This document shows, one piece after another, positions 33,769-42,556 of a stretch of 64,000 bases of DNA; the first letter of the stretch is position 1, and every line of letters begins with the position of its first letter. The DNA is from UBA5216 sp043743335 (GTDB lineage Bacteria; Pseudomonadota; Gammaproteobacteria; Burkholderiales; SG8-41), in the NCBI GenBank assembly GCA_043743335.1, contig JAYTWR010000064.1, positions 1 through 64,000 of the forward strand. Reading direction: 5' to 3'. The notes below the pieces were generated by a model. The model ran no database searches. It was not told the DNA's origin and saw only the letters and a program-made list of their open reading frames with translations. The position numbers and the translations under genes are program-made.

Positions 33769-35469
33769 ATGAGCGTGGATGCGGTCATCCAGTCCCCCTC
33801 GAACCCCAGCGGCTTCGTCGCGCGCCACGCGCACGTGTGGCTGGGGCTGATGCTGCTGACGCTGCACAGCGCCACCGCTTGGGGCATGGGCACGGTGTGG
33901 GCGTCGGCCTTGCTGCTCGCGCACTTTGGTCTGTTTCTGATGTGGCAACCGCTGTGGCAGGGCGATGGCGAGTTGCGCCCCCGGCAGGCATTACTGGTAA
34001 TTGTGCTCGGCATATTATTGGCGACGGTCAGTAGTTGGTGGCTGATCGCGCTGTGGCTGGCGGCGTTGACGGCGCTGATCGGCGGTAACGTACCCAGCAT
34101 TACGCAGCGCAGTCAACGGGTGGCGTCGATGCTCGCCGCGCTGTATTTGTTGGCGCTGCTGCTGATGTGGGTGGTACCGCAGTTGGCCGGACAACAACCC
34201 ACCGATGCCTTGCTGTCGGCGCTGGTGCGCTACGGCTTGCCGTTGATCGCACTGGCCATCTTGTTCGTGCGCGCAGGCCGCGCGCGTGCGGTGACCCACA
34301 TCGCGGTCGATGTGTTTTACAGCATTATGCTGTTTTTGCTGGTGGCGGCTTTGGTGCTGGGCAGCCTGGTGCTGGTTGAAGTCAATCAGGATCGCTATTT
34401 CGTGGCGCTGGCGCAGGCACTGATTGTGATCGCTGTGGCGTTGGTGGGGCTATCGTGGCTGATGAGCCCCAGCGCGGGCTTTGCCGGATTCGACCAGTTG
34501 CTGTCGCGCTACCTGATGAGCGTGGGTTTGCCGTTTGAGCAATGGGTGCAGCGCCTAGCGGATATCGCCGAGCACGAAAACGAGCCGCGCAAGTTTCTCG
34601 ATGCAGCGCTCGAACACATGCTGGCGTTGCCGTGGGTCATCGGCTTGCGCTGGGAGACACCGCTCGGTTCGGGCCACTACGGACGGCTCAATGAGCATTA
34701 CGCGGATTTCGTCTTTGACGAATTGCAACTGCGCATCCACACGCGCTGGGCGCTGTCGCCGGCGATGCTGCTGCACGTGAAGCTGCTGGCGCAGATGATC
34801 GGACACTTTCACGCCGCCAAGCTGCGCGAACAAGTGCAGCGCCGCAATGCCTACACGCAAGCCATCCACGAAACCGGCTCGCGCCTCACACATGATGTCA
34901 AAAACCTGCTGCAATCGCTGCACGCGCTGTGCGCGGCCACGCAAGACAATACACCCGGACAATCCGCCGCACTGCTGGCATTGATGCAACGCCAATTGCC
35001 GCAAATTACACAACGGCTGAGTGCTACGCTCGACAAATTGCGCGCGCCCGATCACATCGAATCGCGGCTAGCTGGTGCCGCAAACTGGTGGAGCCTGCTG
35101 CAGCAGCGCTATACCTACCGCAATGTGCGCCTTGCGTTGGAAGGTACGCTAGACAACGCGCAAGTGCCGGTGGAAATGTTCGACAGCATTCTCGACAATC
35201 TGATCGAAAACGCGCTGCGCAAAAGTTCGGAAGTCAGTGTCGCGTTTGCGCCCGCGCGCATGGTGATTGCCGTCAGCGACACCGGTGCGGCCATCCCCCT
35301 AGCCTTGGCGGAACAGTTGTTTAACGCCCCCGTGGGCTCCCAGGTGGGGCTGGGCGTGGGGCTGTATCACGCGGCGCGCCTTGCGACGCAACAGGGCTAC
35401 CGGCTAACGCTGGCGAACAACGCACCCGGCCATGTCAGCTTCAGGTTGGCACTGAACGACAAAAAATAA
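33769..35469 (+). CDS. membrane sensor histidine kinase
   Basis: A 566-residue kinase. Residues about 22-235 contain six to eight membrane helices; a GAF-like linker follows (265-350); the H box is SRLTHDVKNLLQSLH with His375; the ATPase domain has DNLIENALRKS, SDTGAAIP and GVGLGLYHAARLA. No response regulator gene is adjacent, so it is an orphan kinase. It is convergent with mutY across a palindromic border element, and its TAA overlaps that element. Confidence 0.88.
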   Translation: MSVDAVIQSPSNPSGFVARHAHVWLGLMLLTLHSATAWGMGTVWASALLLAHFGLFLMWQPLWQGDGELRPRQALLVIVLGILLATVSSWWLIALWLAALTALIGGNVPSITQRSQRVASMLAALYLLALLLMWVVPQLAGQQPTDALLSALVRYGLPLIALAILFVRAGRARAVTHIAVDVFYSIMLFLLVAALVLGSLVLVEVNQDRYFVALAQALIVIAVALVGLSWLMSPSAGFAGFDQLLSRYLMSVGLPFEQWVQRLADIAEHENEPRKFLDAALEHMLALPWVIGLRWETPLGSGHYGRLNEHYADFVFDELQLRIHTRWALSPAMLLHVKLLAQMIGHFHAAKLREQVQRRNAYTQAIHETGSRLTHDVKNLLQSLHALCAATQDNTPGQSAALLALMQRQLPQITQRLSATLDKLRAPDHIESRLAGAANWWSLLQQRYTYRNVRLALEGTLDNAQVPVEMFDSILDNLIENALRKSSEVSVAFAPARMVIAVSDTGAAIPLALAEQLFNAPVGSQVGLGVGLYHAARLATQQGYRLTLANNAPGHVSFRLALNDKK

Positions 35470-35491
35470 TTGTTTAAAAACAATTAGTTAC
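35465..35491 (+). repeat. AT-rich border element, copy 9 (palindromic variant)
   Basis: AATTGTTT (35468-35475) and AAACAATT (35478-35485) form a perfect dyad with a 2-nt centre. The core AAACAATTAGTTA has one mismatch to the IHF consensus. It holds the kinase stop on one strand and the last codons and stop of mutY (VTNCF) on the other. Confidence 0.8.
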
Positions 35492-36532
35492 GATTACTTT
35501 ACGCACTGGCGTCGGGATCGCCGCGACGGCGGCCTCAGCCACCGGCAACCACACCGTGCCCGCCACGTGAGACTTAGGTTTTGTCACGTCGAGCACGAGC
35601 GGCGTAATCGTCAATTTGTAGTGGGTAAAGCTATGGGCGAACGGCGGCAGCGTCTGCGTGGTCAGTACGCGCACGCCAAAACGCTGTGCCGCTGTCGGTG
35701 CGTGCTTGACATCGCTCACCTCCGGCAACGACCACAAGCCGCCCCAAATGCCGCTGGGTGCGCGCTTTTCCAGCAGAATTTCTCCGCCATGGCGCAGCAC
35801 CAGCATCACGGTTTCGCGTTGCGGCAGAGCAGCGCGCAGCTTTTTGCCGGGCAACACCGCCGTCAGCCCGCGCGCATGCGCCACGCAATCGGCGCGCAGC
35901 GGGCATGGGTCACACTGCGGTTTGCTGCGCGAACACAGGCTCGCACCCAAATCCATCAAGCCTTGTGTGTAGGCAACGATGCCGCGCGAGTTGCGCCCCG
36001 GCGGCAGTAACGCTTCGGCCTTGGCCCACAGTTGTTCCTGTACCTTTGCGTCACCCGGATAACCGGGGATGCCGCAATAGCGCGCCAACACGCGCTTGAC
36101 GTTGCCGTCGAGTATCGCGTGGCGACCGCCAAAGGCAAACACGCCAATAGCGGCGGCAGTGGAGCGCCCGATGCCCGGCAGTGTTTGCACGATCTGCGGA
36201 TCGTCTGGCAGGCGTCCGTCGTGGCGCTCGACAAGGGCGATGGCGGCTTGGTGTAAATGGCGTGCGCGTGAGTAGTAACCGAGCCCGCTCCATAAAGTCA
36301 GCACCGCATCCAGCGGTGCAGCAGCCAACGCGCGCACTGTGGGGAACTGTTTCAGGAACCGCGCGTAGTAGGGAATAACCGTGCCGACCTGCGTTTGCTG
36401 CAACATGATCTCGGACAGCCATATCGCGTAGGGATCGCGATTCTGTTGCCACGGTAAATCATGCCGGCCGTGACGCCGGTGCCACGCGATAATGCGCGCG
36501 GCGGCGCTGGGAGCCCTGCGGCTAGCGACCAA
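35474..36532 (-). CDS. mutY: A/G-specific adenine DNA glycosylase MutY
   Basis: A 352-residue MutY removing adenine opposite 8-oxoguanine. It has the catalytic Glu in SEIMLQQTQVGTV, the HhH motif LPGIGRSTAAAIG, the catalytic Asp in AILDGNVKRVL, a [4Fe-4S] site CSRSKPQCDPCPLRADC (Cx6Cx2Cx5C) and a C-terminal NUDIX-like domain. I chose TTG at 36532, which overlaps asmA by 11 bp; an ATG at 36562 is possible. The last five residues, VTNCF, come from a border element. Confidence 0.93.
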   Translation of the reverse strand: MVASRRAPSAAARIIAWHRRHGRHDLPWQQNRDPYAIWLSEIMLQQTQVGTVIPYYARFLKQFPTVRALAAAPLDAVLTLWSGLGYYSRARHLHQAAIALVERHDGRLPDDPQIVQTLPGIGRSTAAAIGVFAFGGRHAILDGNVKRVLARYCGIPGYPGDAKVQEQLWAKAEALLPPGRNSRGIVAYTQGLMDLGASLCSRSKPQCDPCPLRADCVAHARGLTAVLPGKKLRAALPQRETVMLVLRHGGEILLEKRAPSGIWGGLWSLPEVSDVKHAPTAAQRFGVRVLTTQTLPPFAHSFTHYKLTITPLVLDVTKPKSHVAGTVWLPVAEAAVAAIPTPVRKVIVTNCF

Positions 36533-38843
36533 AAATACCCTTGAGCACGTCCTTCGCGGCATCGCGGCCCGACGGGGCGGGTGCTGGCGTGGCCCCAGGT
36601 GTTGCACCGGGTGTTGCACCGGCTGCAGGGGCGGCGGGTTTTTTGCCGAACAGCGATTCTTCGATTTTGCTCTTCACGGTTTCTTCGACTTTTTGCTTCA
36701 CGGTGTCGGTCAACAAAGCATTAAAGTCGAGTGCGAACGACGGTGTCGCCAGCGGCCCGCTGACGCGTACCGGCACGGTAACGCCCTTTAAGTCACTGAC
36801 GCTGCGCCCGTCTTGCCCGGTTAGCGTGCCGACGATGGCTGTCTTGACCAGATAGTTCACCGTATCCGCGCCAATGTTGATATCGCCCTCGCCGCCCACG
36901 CGCAGCAGCGGCGATTTCAACGACAAATCGTTGTTGTGCGCCACGCCGTTGCTGATGGCGAAGGTGCCGCTCAATTCGGAAAACTCCGTTTTCTTGTTGT
37001 TGTCGGCGGCCTGCGTTTGCTGGCCTTTGAGCGTGCCCAACTTGGCTTTGGCGTCGCGAATGGTGGCCGCGATATCAATACCCTTGATCGCGCCGTCACG
37101 CAAATTGACCGATGCGCCGCCGTTTAGCGCACGCTTTAAAGCGCCCACCGTGCCGCCGGTGGTTTGCACATCCACCGTCACCGTGCCCTTGCCGTAAAGC
37201 ATGTCTTTGTTGGCAAGGTCTTTGAGCAGCGGGCCGATGGCGATACCGCTCAGGTTCTGCTTGATGGCGAAAGTGGGCGTGGCCGGCGCGGCATTGACCG
37301 TGATCGCGCCGTTCATCGCGCCCTCATACAAATTCGCCGACAGCGGACTAATCGATACCTGCCCGCCCCCTGCCTTGATGTCGAGACGCACATTGCTCGC
37401 CTTGATATTAGAGGCCTTGAGCGTGCCGATGCGCAGCTTGCCGTTGGCGCGTAGGCTGCGCAGCGCGGTCACATCAATCGGCGTATCGGCACCGCCACCA
37501 CTACCTTTGGCCGCCTGGCCGCCACCCTGCGGCGCGTATTTGTCGAGATCAAGCTGGTCGATATCGATGTCGAAGGTCAAGCCCGGCGGCGCGAAACCGT
37601 TGACGCCGACAGTGGCCTTAATGGTGCTGTCGGACACCTTGCCCGCCAGATTCGCCTGCACCTGCTGCTTGCTGCCGTTGACGCTGGCGCTGCCCGCGAG
37701 ATTGCCGCTGATGCTCTTGCCCGGCAGATTGGGGCCCGTCGCGGTAACCGTGACGGCAAGCTGCGGCAAGCTGATTTGTTGTGTCTGGAAATTACCCGAC
37801 AGCGGCGAGGTAACACGCGCCTTCACCGATTGCTCACCCTGTTTTATGTCCAGATCCAGCGTCATGCCCGCCGCCTTGAACGCCTGCGCCGTGCCTTCAA
37901 TGCCGGGCAACACGACATTGGCTAACGTGGTGCCCTGCGCATTGGTGATTTTGGCCGCGACCGTCACTTTGTCGCCAGATGCTTTATCCTTTGTAATCAA
38001 CAACTTAGGGGCGTCTACTTTAATGTCTAGCGTATCCTTGCCGCTTACTGCTGTCAGTGCCACCGCAAAGCCGCTGGTGGTGAATTCACCTTCTTTGAGT
38101 TTGGCAGTTACGCTGCCCGAGGCGTTGGCGTTGAGGTTGTGGATATCGGCCGCTTGCCCCTTGGCTTCTAGGCCCAAGCCTTCGAGCGCAAACACGAGGT
38201 TATCCAAATCAAAAGTGAGCTTCGTTTTAAGCGCGATATTCAGATTGGTCTTGGGCTTATCGCCTTGCACCGTCACCGATAAATCGATTTTGCCCGGCAC
38301 GTTGGGGGCGATGCGGCCGGTGACGAGGTTAAGGTTGGCCAGCGAATAATTGGCGCGCTGCGCCTCGTCGCGATACGTCAGCGTGGTGTTGGTGATTTTG
38401 ACGTGATCGATGTCAAACTCGATTTGCTCTTTTTTCTTGTCGTCATCTTTGGCCAGCAAATCATCGATGTTCATGCGGCCATCTTTGAACTTGATGACGG
38501 TGGCGCGCACGCCACTGATTTCCACTTCGTCCACCACCACTTTTTTCGACAGCAGCGGCATCAGCTTCAACGACACGCGCGCACTGTCGATTGCTGCAAA
38601 CTCTTTGTCACTTTTGAATTCCGACAACGCCAACTTACCCAAATCAGCGCCGATGCTGGGCCAGAATTTGAGTTTGATATCGCCGTCGAGCTTGAGCGTG
38701 CGCTGCTTTTTTTCTTTGACCAACTGAATCACCTGCGGCTTGTAGGTATTCGGGTCAAAGGTGGCCGCGACATAGGCCACAACGCCACCGAGCAAAACTG
38801 CCACGCCTCCAAACGCCAGCAACAAATATTTGACGATTTTCAT
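36522..38843 (-). CDS. AsmA family protein
   Basis: A 773-residue AsmA-like protein with one N-terminal membrane helix (IVKYLLLAFGGVAVLLGGVVAYV) and a large periplasmic beta-rich region including SVSGVRATVIKFKDGRMNID-type repeats and the DUF3971/AsmA_2 C-terminal part (GKGTVTVDVQTTGGT). Such proteins are thought to move or limit lipids between membranes. The C-terminus is a Pro/Ala/Thr linker with GATP repeats before GRDAAKDVLKGIFGR. It is transcribed towards mutY and overlaps it. Confidence 0.88.
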   Translation of the reverse strand: MKIVKYLLLAFGGVAVLLGGVVAYVAATFDPNTYKPQVIQLVKEKKQRTLKLDGDIKLKFWPSIGADLGKLALSEFKSDKEFAAIDSARVSLKLMPLLSKKVVVDEVEISGVRATVIKFKDGRMNIDDLLAKDDDKKKEQIEFDIDHVKITNTTLTYRDEAQRANYSLANLNLVTGRIAPNVPGKIDLSVTVQGDKPKTNLNIALKTKLTFDLDNLVFALEGLGLEAKGQAADIHNLNANASGSVTAKLKEGEFTTSGFAVALTAVSGKDTLDIKVDAPKLLITKDKASGDKVTVAAKITNAQGTTLANVVLPGIEGTAQAFKAAGMTLDLDIKQGEQSVKARVTSPLSGNFQTQQISLPQLAVTVTATGPNLPGKSISGNLAGSASVNGSKQQVQANLAGKVSDSTIKATVGVNGFAPPGLTFDIDIDQLDLDKYAPQGGGQAAKGSGGGADTPIDVTALRSLRANGKLRIGTLKASNIKASNVRLDIKAGGGQVSISPLSANLYEGAMNGAITVNAAPATPTFAIKQNLSGIAIGPLLKDLANKDMLYGKGTVTVDVQTTGGTVGALKRALNGGASVNLRDGAIKGIDIAATIRDAKAKLGTLKGQQTQAADNNKKTEFSELSGTFAISNGVAHNNDLSLKSPLLRVGGEGDINIGADTVNYLVKTAIVGTLTGQDGRSVSDLKGVTVPVRVSGPLATPSFALDFNALLTDTVKQKVEETVKSKIEESLFGKKPAAPAAGATPGATPGATPAPAPSGRDAAKDVLKGIFGR

Positions 38844-38887
38844 GGCCAGTTTCCGTCCTGTAATCGCTATCGGCACGATACGGTGAG

Positions 38888-38961
38888 TGGAGCGGGAGAA
38901 GGGAATCGAACCCTCGTATGCAGCTTGGGAAGCTGCCGTTCTGCCATTGAACTACTCCCGC
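38888..38961 (-). tRNA. tRNA-Gly (anticodon CCC)
   Basis: On the minus strand the acceptor stem GCGGGAG pairs with CTCCCGC. The anticodon stem GCAGC/GCTGC encloses TTCCCAA, giving anticodon CCC, and the T arm contains GGTTCGATTCC. The discriminator is T and the 3' CCA is encoded (38888-38890). It lies between asmA and the PilZ-like gene. It reads the GGG glycine codon. Confidence 0.95.
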
Positions 38962-39019
38962 GCAGACTGGATTCTACCATCGCCCCGCCACCCACAGCAG
39001 GCGCGCAGGCACGCGTTCG

Positions 39020-40567
39020 TCAGGACTCGACGCCGATCACCGTAAAGCGCACGCGCGCGCAGGCATCGGTTTTTTCGGCGACATCGAGTATTTGCAATGT
39101 CAAAACATGCTCGCCGATAGCCATGTGCACACTGCCTTCGTCGTACCGCGTGGGGTCGGATATCAGCACGTCAATTTCAGTCTGATTGATCGCATCGGCG
39201 GTGAGCACAATACCCTTGTCCAACGGCATGCGCTGGGTGATGCGCATATCGGTGGCGCTGTAGTCCTCGCGCAAAATGCGCGCGGCCTGTGCGTTACGGC
39301 ACAGCACTTGCATGCCGATCTGCTGCTGGCCGTCGTCGAGCCGCTGCACACGGCGCACGATGCCGACGGACCATTCGCCCGCCACTTCAGATTCGATGCC
39401 TGCCACATTGCCCACGCTCACCCAGTCGGCGTTGACCGACGGGATCACCGCGCCAAAGCCGCCGGCGCTGATGTCGTTGGCAACCCAACTTTCGGCACTG
39501 GATTTCTCAGTAAAATCAAACGGATCAGCCTCAGCCTGCTCCAGCACATCAATGATCTGCGCGAAGCCCGGCACCACCGTAATGCGCGCATTGCTTTTTT
39601 GCCTTTCGTGCTGTCGCGCCGCAGGCTTGCCCGACCAGTCACGGTGTATCTGCTGCAGCACCGGCGTGAGAAATTCCAGATCAATGGGATAGGTAAACCC
39701 CAAATCCGGCGGCACTTTTCCGGCGTCTTCGATATACAGCAGCGCCTGACACAGTGTTTCAATCGCGGCACCCGCGCCGATATAGCGCACATCGGCACCG
39801 GCGTCCGGCGCGCGCGACAACAAAGCCGGCGGCCGCGGGTGCTTGAGATCAAACCAGTGCGTGCAACCCGCGTCAGGCGTGCGTGAGATCACAAAATGCC
39901 GCGAAAAGCGGCTGACCAGAAACGTCGCCAAATCCTGTCCCGGCGGTTGCAGGTTTTCGGTCGACACCGCCGACTGCATCAACACCTTGAGAAACTCGCT
40001 TCTGATGGTGGATGTTTCGCCCGGATAAATCAGCATCTCATCGTCGATGTTTTCGGGCTCGATGTAGGTGTATAGATTCGCCAGTCCCTTCCAGATCGAT
40101 GCCGGCGGCGCGGTGTAGCGCAGGCGTAGCCAATGCAACTGGCGGCGCAACGCACGCATGGCGCGCGCCACCGCAACGCGGGCGGGCTTGCGAAACCCAG
40201 CCGTTGCCGCCGGATTGTCCGCATACTGCTGAACGCAAATGGCGTACGCCGTGGCGAGCTCGTTCCAGCAGTTATAAGCGCCGTTCCACACGTCGTTTTC
40301 GCGCTGCTTGGTTTGCCGCGAGGTTTGCAGATAATCGCGCAGCAGCAAACGCGTGCGATCCACCGTGGCCGCATCGAGCAGGTAAATATCGTCGTAGCGC
40401 TCTTCCAGCGTCAGTGTGTCGGCGCCGTTAATGGCATCGAGCGCCTCGGTGATTTGCACCACCGCCGCCACGGCGTCTTCCGCCGGCAGCGCAGCAATCA
40501 CCTCGTGCGGGTCGCTCAGCAACGACATGCCATCCGCAGATTTATCCGTGCCCATCCAGTTCAGCAT
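39020..40567 (-). CDS. uncharacterised protein with C-terminal PilZ-like region
   Basis: A 515-residue cytoplasmic protein. The N-terminal two-thirds is helical (for example ELATAYAICVQQYADNPAA and VAVARAMRALRRQLHWLRLR) with no family I can name. From about residue 370 it reads SWVANDISAGGFGAVIPS and later EWSVGIVRRVQR. This resembles the DxSxxG strand of PilZ domains, but the N-terminal RxxxR part is not evident. It may be a c-di-GMP effector or a divergent relative. The start is ATG at 40567. It stands alone between tRNA-Gly and thiS. Confidence 0.65.
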   Translation of the reverse strand: MLNWMGTDKSADGMSLLSDPHEVIAALPAEDAVAAVVQITEALDAINGADTLTLEERYDDIYLLDAATVDRTRLLLRDYLQTSRQTKQRENDVWNGAYNCWNELATAYAICVQQYADNPAATAGFRKPARVAVARAMRALRRQLHWLRLRYTAPPASIWKGLANLYTYIEPENIDDEMLIYPGETSTIRSEFLKVLMQSAVSTENLQPPGQDLATFLVSRFSRHFVISRTPDAGCTHWFDLKHPRPPALLSRAPDAGADVRYIGAGAAIETLCQALLYIEDAGKVPPDLGFTYPIDLEFLTPVLQQIHRDWSGKPAARQHERQKSNARITVVPGFAQIIDVLEQAEADPFDFTEKSSAESWVANDISAGGFGAVIPSVNADWVSVGNVAGIESEVAGEWSVGIVRRVQRLDDGQQQIGMQVLCRNAQAARILREDYSATDMRITQRMPLDKGIVLTADAINQTEIDVLISDPTRYDEGSVHMAIGEHVLTLQILDVAEKTDACARVRFTVIGVES

Positions 40568-40678
40568 ACGCGCTCCGCGTGAACTATCGATTATGCGGAA
40601 ATTCTATCAAGAAATCAGGCATTTACCTATACAAATCGAGAGTCTTTCTACACTGCGCCAACGTGCAGCAACAACGAT

Positions 40679-40693
40679 CCGGGTCAGACCCGG
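40679..40693. other. short hairpin and GCCACAG repeats upstream of thiS
   Basis: CCGGGTCAGACCCGG (40679-40693) is a 6-bp stem with a 3-nt loop, followed by TAAAATGAC. A GCCACAG tandem (40736-40749) lies further on. The 220-bp gap 40568-40787 is otherwise empty. The TPP riboswitch consensus is not seen. Confidence 0.5.
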
Positions 40694-40787
40694 TAAAATG
40701 ACAACACTGGCCGGGAATACTAGCTCCGTCCACACGCCACAGGCCACAGGCCACACGCCATTCTCCCAAACGCATTCATTCATCCCC

Positions 40788-40991
40788 GTGATAACCCTAA
40801 CCGTTAATGGCGAACCGCGCCATTTTGCGCCACCCTTGAATTGCGCGGGCCTAATCACCGCGCTGGGGCTGGCGGGCAAGAAAGTCGCGCTGGAACGCAA
40901 CGGCGAAATCGTGCCGCGTGGCAACCATGCCGAGGTGGCATTGGCCGACGGCGACCGCATTGAAATCGTCGTTGCTGTCGGCGGCGGTTAA
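40788..40991 (+). CDS. thiS: sulfur carrier protein ThiS
   Basis: A 67-residue ubiquitin-like sulfur carrier ending VAVGGG, whose terminal Gly is thiocarboxylated for thiazole synthesis. ITLTVNGEPRHF and VALERNGEIVPR are family strands. I chose GTG at 40788 from the expected length; a longer frame upstream has unrelated composition. thiG follows 23 bp later. Confidence 0.92.
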   Translation: MITLTVNGEPRHFAPPLNCAGLITALGLAGKKVALERNGEIVPRGNHAEVALADGDRIEIVVAVGGG

Positions 40992-41014
40992 AACTCTACC
41001 TTGAAGGAAAGCAC

Positions 41015-41818
41015 ATGACTGCGCACGAACATCTGGATCCACTGGTTATTGGCGGCACAGCCTACGCCTCACGCCTGCTGGTGGGCACGGGCAAGTACAA
41101 GGATTTCGCCGAGACGCGCGCAGCGGTTGACGCCAGCGGCGCGCAAATCATTACCGTGGCCATACGCCGCACCAACATCGGCCAGAACCCGAACGAACCC
41201 AGCTTGCTGGAAGCGCTACCGCCGTCAAAATTTACCCTGCTGCCGAACACGGCCGGTTGCTACAGCGCCGACGAAGCCGTGCGCACCCTGCGTCTCGCGC
41301 GTGAGCTGCTCGACGGGCACGATCTGGTCAAACTCGAAGTGTTGGGCGATCCCCAAACGCTGTATCCCAACGTGGTCGAAACCATCGCTGCCGCCAAAAC
41401 GCTGGTGAAAGACGGCTTCAAGGTCATGGTTTACACCTCGGATGATCCCATCATCGCGAAACAGCTTGAAGAAATCGGCTGCGTTGCGGTGATGCCGCTG
41501 GCGTCGTTGATCGGTTCCGGCATGGGCATTTTGAATCCGTGGAATCTGCAAATCATTATCGAGAACGCCAAAGTGCCGGTGGTGGTTGATGCTGGCGTCG
41601 GCACGGCGTCCGACGCTACCATCGCCATGGAACTCGGCTGCGACGCTGTGCTGATGAACACCGCGATCGCCGCCGCCAAAGACCCGGTGTTGATGGCCTC
41701 AGCCATGCGCAAGGCCGTCGAAGCCGGGCGCGATGCGTGGCGCGCCGGGCGCATGCCGAAGAAGCTGTATTGCGCGTCGCCCAGCTCGCCTACCGGCGGC
41801 ATGATCGGCAAGGTATGA
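41015..41818 (+). CDS. thiG: thiazole synthase ThiG
   Basis: A 267-residue TIM-barrel enzyme making the thiamine thiazole from deoxyxylulose phosphate, dehydroglycine and ThiS-thiocarboxylate. The Schiff-base Lys106 is in DLVKLEVLGDPQTLYPN, with PNTAGCYSADEAV and VVVDAGVGTASDA also present. AAGGAAA precedes the ATG. Only thiS and thiG are here; thiO, thiC and thiE must be elsewhere. A border element begins on the base after its stop. Confidence 0.95.
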   Translation: MTAHEHLDPLVIGGTAYASRLLVGTGKYKDFAETRAAVDASGAQIITVAIRRTNIGQNPNEPSLLEALPPSKFTLLPNTAGCYSADEAVRTLRLARELLDGHDLVKLEVLGDPQTLYPNVVETIAAAKTLVKDGFKVMVYTSDDPIIAKQLEEIGCVAVMPLASLIGSGMGILNPWNLQIIIENAKVPVVVDAGVGTASDATIAMELGCDAVLMNTAIAAAKDPVLMASAMRKAVEAGRDAWRAGRMPKKLYCASPSSPTGGMIGKV

Positions 41819-41846
41819 AAAATAATCAATAAAATCAATTAGTTAC
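41819..41846 (+). repeat. AT-rich border element, copy 10
   Basis: AAAATAATCAATAAAATCAA then TTAGTTAC, with exact core AATCAATTAGTTA. It occupies the whole space from the thiG stop to the trmB start region. Its TAG (41840-41842) is the last in-frame stop before trmB. Confidence 0.85.
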
Positions 41847-41890
41847 AAAGAATCGCCATTATAGAAGCGCCACGCCACATCCGCAGCTAC

Positions 41891-42532
41891 GTGCTGCGCC
41901 AGGGCCGTGTGTCCAACGCGCAGCAGCGTGCGGTTGAGGCACTGCTGCCGCGCTATGGCATCAATTTTTCGGCGGCATCGCTCGATCTCAACCTAGCCTT
42001 CGGTCGCGTTGCGCCGAAAATTCTCGAAATCGGTTTTGGCATGGGTGACACCACCGCCGAACTCGCAGCGGCGCATCCACAAAACGATTACCTCGGCATT
42101 GAGGTTCACACGCCCGGCGTCGGCAATTTGCTGAAACGCATCGACACGCAGGCGCTGACCAATGTGCGCATCATCCAACACGACGCCGTCGAAGTGCTCA
42201 AGCACATGATCGCGGATGCGAGCCTCGACGGCATTCACATTTTTTTCCCTGACCCTTGGCCCAAAAAGCGCCACCACAAGCGACGCCTGATTCAGCCGCC
42301 GTTGGTGTCAACACTCGCCGGCAAACTGAACGCGGGGGGTTACCTGCATGCCGCCACGGACTGGCACGAGTACGCCGAACAAATTCTTGCCGTGTTCAAC
42401 GCCGATCCCTCACTCGGCAACACCGCCACCGGCTATGCGCCGCGCCCCGCCTACCGCCCGCTAACCAAATTCGAGGCGCGCGGCCTGAAGCTCGGCCACG
42501 GCGTGTGGGATATTATTTTCAAGCGCCAGTAA
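41891..42532 (+). CDS. trmB: tRNA (guanine-N7)-methyltransferase TrmB
   Basis: A SAM-dependent enzyme methylating G46 of tRNA, with LEIGFGMGDTTAELAAAH as SAM-binding loop and FFPDPWPKKRHHKRRL as family signature. The first usual start codon is the GTG at 41891. However, the conserved RHIRSYVLRQGR segment begins upstream of it in frame. Between the border element's TAG and that GTG only ATC, ATT, ATA and TTA codons are available. The likely true start is ATT at 41858 after AAAG. The gene may have lost its original start when the element arrived. Confidence 0.88.
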   Translation: MLRQGRVSNAQQRAVEALLPRYGINFSAASLDLNLAFGRVAPKILEIGFGMGDTTAELAAAHPQNDYLGIEVHTPGVGNLLKRIDTQALTNVRIIQHDAVEVLKHMIADASLDGIHIFFPDPWPKKRHHKRRLIQPPLVSTLAGKLNAGGYLHAATDWHEYAEQILAVFNADPSLGNTATGYAPRPAYRPLTKFEARGLKLGHGVWDIIFKRQ

Positions 42533-42556
42533 CGCAGCTAACCGGCGACAGCCCGG

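Noticed and set aside
33327..34100. Long N-terminal extensions of the two minus-strand membrane genes
   Set aside because: They run antisense to the sensor kinase or in another frame through the permease; internal starts give normal family lengths.
40568..40787. TPP riboswitch upstream of thiS-thiG
   Set aside because: The conserved CUGAGA and ACCUGAUC-type elements are absent; only a short CCGGGT hairpin and GCCACAG repeats are present.
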